A DNA stretch of 35,356 nucleotides from Marinoscillum sp. (lineage in GTDB: Bacteria; Bacteroidota; Bacteroidia; Cytophagales; Cyclobacteriaceae). The stretch spans positions 1-35,356 of the forward strand of contig JAMWZA010000042.1 in assembly GCA_024305105.1 (NCBI GenBank), given 5' to 3'. A program made the translations under genes and the position numbers. The notes below the pieces were generated by a model. The model worked only from the letters and a program-made list of their open reading frames with translations. It had not been told where the DNA came from and did not search any database. Shown here one piece after another: positions 34,280-35,356 of the stretch. The number at the start of each line of letters is the position of its first letter. Position 1 is the stretch's first letter.

Positions 34280-34858
34280 ATGAAAATAATTCCTAGCGTT
34301 CTCCTTTTACTTCTGGTTGTCTCGCTTTCAGCGCAAACCCCAGTTGATGGCTTCTTCTCTAAAAAGATTGATGAGGCTGTCGATCTCATGAATATAGGAG
34401 AATATGAAAAGGCCAACGAAGGCTTTTCATATGTGCTCAAAAACATCACGTCAGTACCAACTGATCTGGCCTATTATTTTGGAAAGAATAGTTTCCACCT
34501 CAAAAAATACAAGCAAAGCATCAATTGGCTGAATAAATACATCCAACTAAAAGGAACTCGGGGAAGGTTCTATGACGATGCTGTAGAAACCTTAAATCTC
34601 GCAGAGGATGCGTACATTGACAGCTCTAAAGAAAGAGCAAAAAACATGCAGGAAGACATGGCAAGTGGCGAGTTTGACTGTGGGGGAATGGAAAAAATAC
34701 TCTGTCCTGTTTGTAAAGGGGAAGGTGTGGTATTTAAAAAAGGGCCCTTTGAGACCCTTTATCAAACATGTCCTTACTCAGAAGGTAAGCCGTACATTTC
34801 CTGCTCTGACTACAACCTCTTTATGAAAGGTGAACTGGAACCGAAAATCAAGTATTGA
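34280..34858 (+). CDS. Secreted TPR-like protein with degenerate DnaJ-type zinc ribbon
   Basis: 192 residues. A signal peptide (1-18, ending LSAQ) precedes a helical TPR-like region (about 28-122: MNIGEYEKANEGFSYVLKN, YYFGKNSFHLKKYKQSINWL). The C-terminal ~55 residues carry CPVCKGEG (Cys142, Cys145), the classic DnaJ CxxCxGxG motif, followed by TCPYSEGK (Cys164) and ISCSDY (Cys175); the partner cysteines expected in these last two motifs are Ser and Tyr. A further Cys134 precedes the module. So one four-Cys zinc site may remain. Function unknown; the signal peptide places it outside the cytoplasm, unlike DnaJ. Confidence 0.75.
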   Translation: MKIIPSVLLLLLVVSLSAQTPVDGFFSKKIDEAVDLMNIGEYEKANEGFSYVLKNITSVPTDLAYYFGKNSFHLKKYKQSINWLNKYIQLKGTRGRFYDDAVETLNLAEDAYIDSSKERAKNMQEDMASGEFDCGGMEKILCPVCKGEGVVFKKGPFETLYQTCPYSEGKPYISCSDYNLFMKGELEPKIKY

Positions 34859-35356
34859 TTACCACCCCAAAACGTAAGCGAAAATCAATGGCGCAACAAT
34901 TGTCGCGTCAGATTCCACAATAAACTTTGGTGTATCGGCATCCAGTTTTCCCCAAGTGATTTTTTCGTTAGGAACTGCTCCACTATAAGAACCGTAACTG
35001 GTCGTAGAGTCAGAAATCTGGCAGAAATAACTCCAGAAAGGAACCTGCTCCTGTTCCAGATCCTGGTAAAGCATCGGAACCACACAAATCGGAAAGTCGC
35101 CAGCAATACCTCCACCGATCTGGAAGAAGCCAATACCTTCTGATCCTGCTTCTTTTAAATACCAATCGGCAAGAAACGTCATGTACTCAATTCCGGATTT
35201 CATGGTGCTTGGGTTCAGCTCTCCTTTGATGCAATAAGAAGCAAAGATGTTGCCCATGGTAGAGTCTTCCCATCCAGGAACGACCATCGGTAGGTTCTTT
35301 TCTTTAGCTGCTAACATCCAGCTATTCTTCGGATCAATTTCATAGTACTGTTCCAG
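34859..35356 (-). CDS. Deoxyhypusine synthase-like protein (5' end outside window)
   Basis: The C-terminal 165 residues; the frame is open to the right edge of the window, so the N-terminal NAD-binding part is missing. IGFFQIGGGIAGDFPIC and SYGSYSGAVPNEKITWGKL are diagnostic of the deoxyhypusine synthase fold; the latter contains the WGK Lys that forms the covalent intermediate in the eukaryotic enzyme, and VESDATIVAPLIFAY is the usual C-terminal strand/helix. Bacteria lack eIF5A, so members are thought to make polyamines such as homospermidine, or to act on related amines; the present one cannot be assigned further. Its stop lies directly against the end of the convergent zinc-ribbon gene (34858), with no spacer. 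Confidence 0.93.
   Translation of the reverse strand: MEQYYEIDPKNSWMLAAKEKNLPMVVPGWEDSTMGNIFASYCIKGELNPSTMKSGIEYMTFLADWYLKEAGSEGIGFFQIGGGIAGDFPICVVPMLYQDLEQEQVPFWSYFCQISDSTTSYGSYSGAVPNEKITWGKLDADTPKFIVESDATIVAPLIFAYVLGW

Overview
The window comes from a Bacteroidota genome, most likely a marine or gliding-type member of the Cytophagales. The support is a PorP/SprF protein next to a giant SprB-repeat protein with a type B type IX secretion (T9SS) sorting domain, a PorX-type response regulator, the LpxC-FabZ fusion typical of Bacteroidota, a reg_prop/Y_Y_Y hybrid sensor kinase, and several perfect TAnnTTTG promoter boxes. The order-level placement is inference. No tRNA, rRNA, CRISPR array, insertion sequence or replication origin was seen.

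Layout. 1-7246 (mostly minus): the tail of an unidentified plus-strand gene, then a minus-strand operon of porP/sprF-like gene, 1739-residue SprB-repeat adhesin and DUF6268 outer-membrane barrel. 7445-11131 (plus): a hybrid histidine kinase divergent from that operon across a 198-base region holding inverted repeats. 11094-14468 (minus): flavin reductase, fumarylacetoacetase and an MFS transporter. 14670-18452 (plus): valS, a degenerate inverted-repeat element, an RBBP9/YdeN-type hydrolase and an ABM-fold protein. 18453-21880: a loose, gene-poor stretch in which three genes look damaged: a small membrane protein with a probable one-base loss at its start, an alpha/beta hydrolase split by an in-frame TAG, and a HEPN toxin frameshifted beside its intact MNT partner; an intact sugar-nucleotide-epimerase-like SDR lies among them. 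21923-25117 (minus): porX-tsaE-ald, tightly overlapping. 25290-30379 (plus): HD phosphohydrolase, lpxD, lpxC/fabZ, lpxA and an ABC ATPase, a continuous lipid A operon. 30534-31582: a lipoprotein and a small conserved-looking protein separated by a terminator that overlaps a promoter. 31583-34155 (minus): acylphosphatase, deoC, a small secreted basic protein and 4-hydroxyphenylpyruvate dioxygenase. 34280-35356: a secreted TPR-like/zinc-ribbon protein and the C-terminal part of a deoxyhypusine-synthase-like enzyme.

How it fits together. Two T9SS-related loci occur 17 kb apart: the cargo/partner operon and the regulator porX. Two steps of tyrosine catabolism (HPPD, fumarylacetoacetase) are present but separated by about 20 kb, with homogentisate dioxygenase absent from the window. 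The most informative oddities are the nested architecture of the adhesin (a three-repeat super-unit present four times), the broken HEPN/MNT pair within a cluster of small lesions, the promoter/terminator overlap at 31048-31084, and operator-like palindromes at 7340-7377 and 30455-30479.
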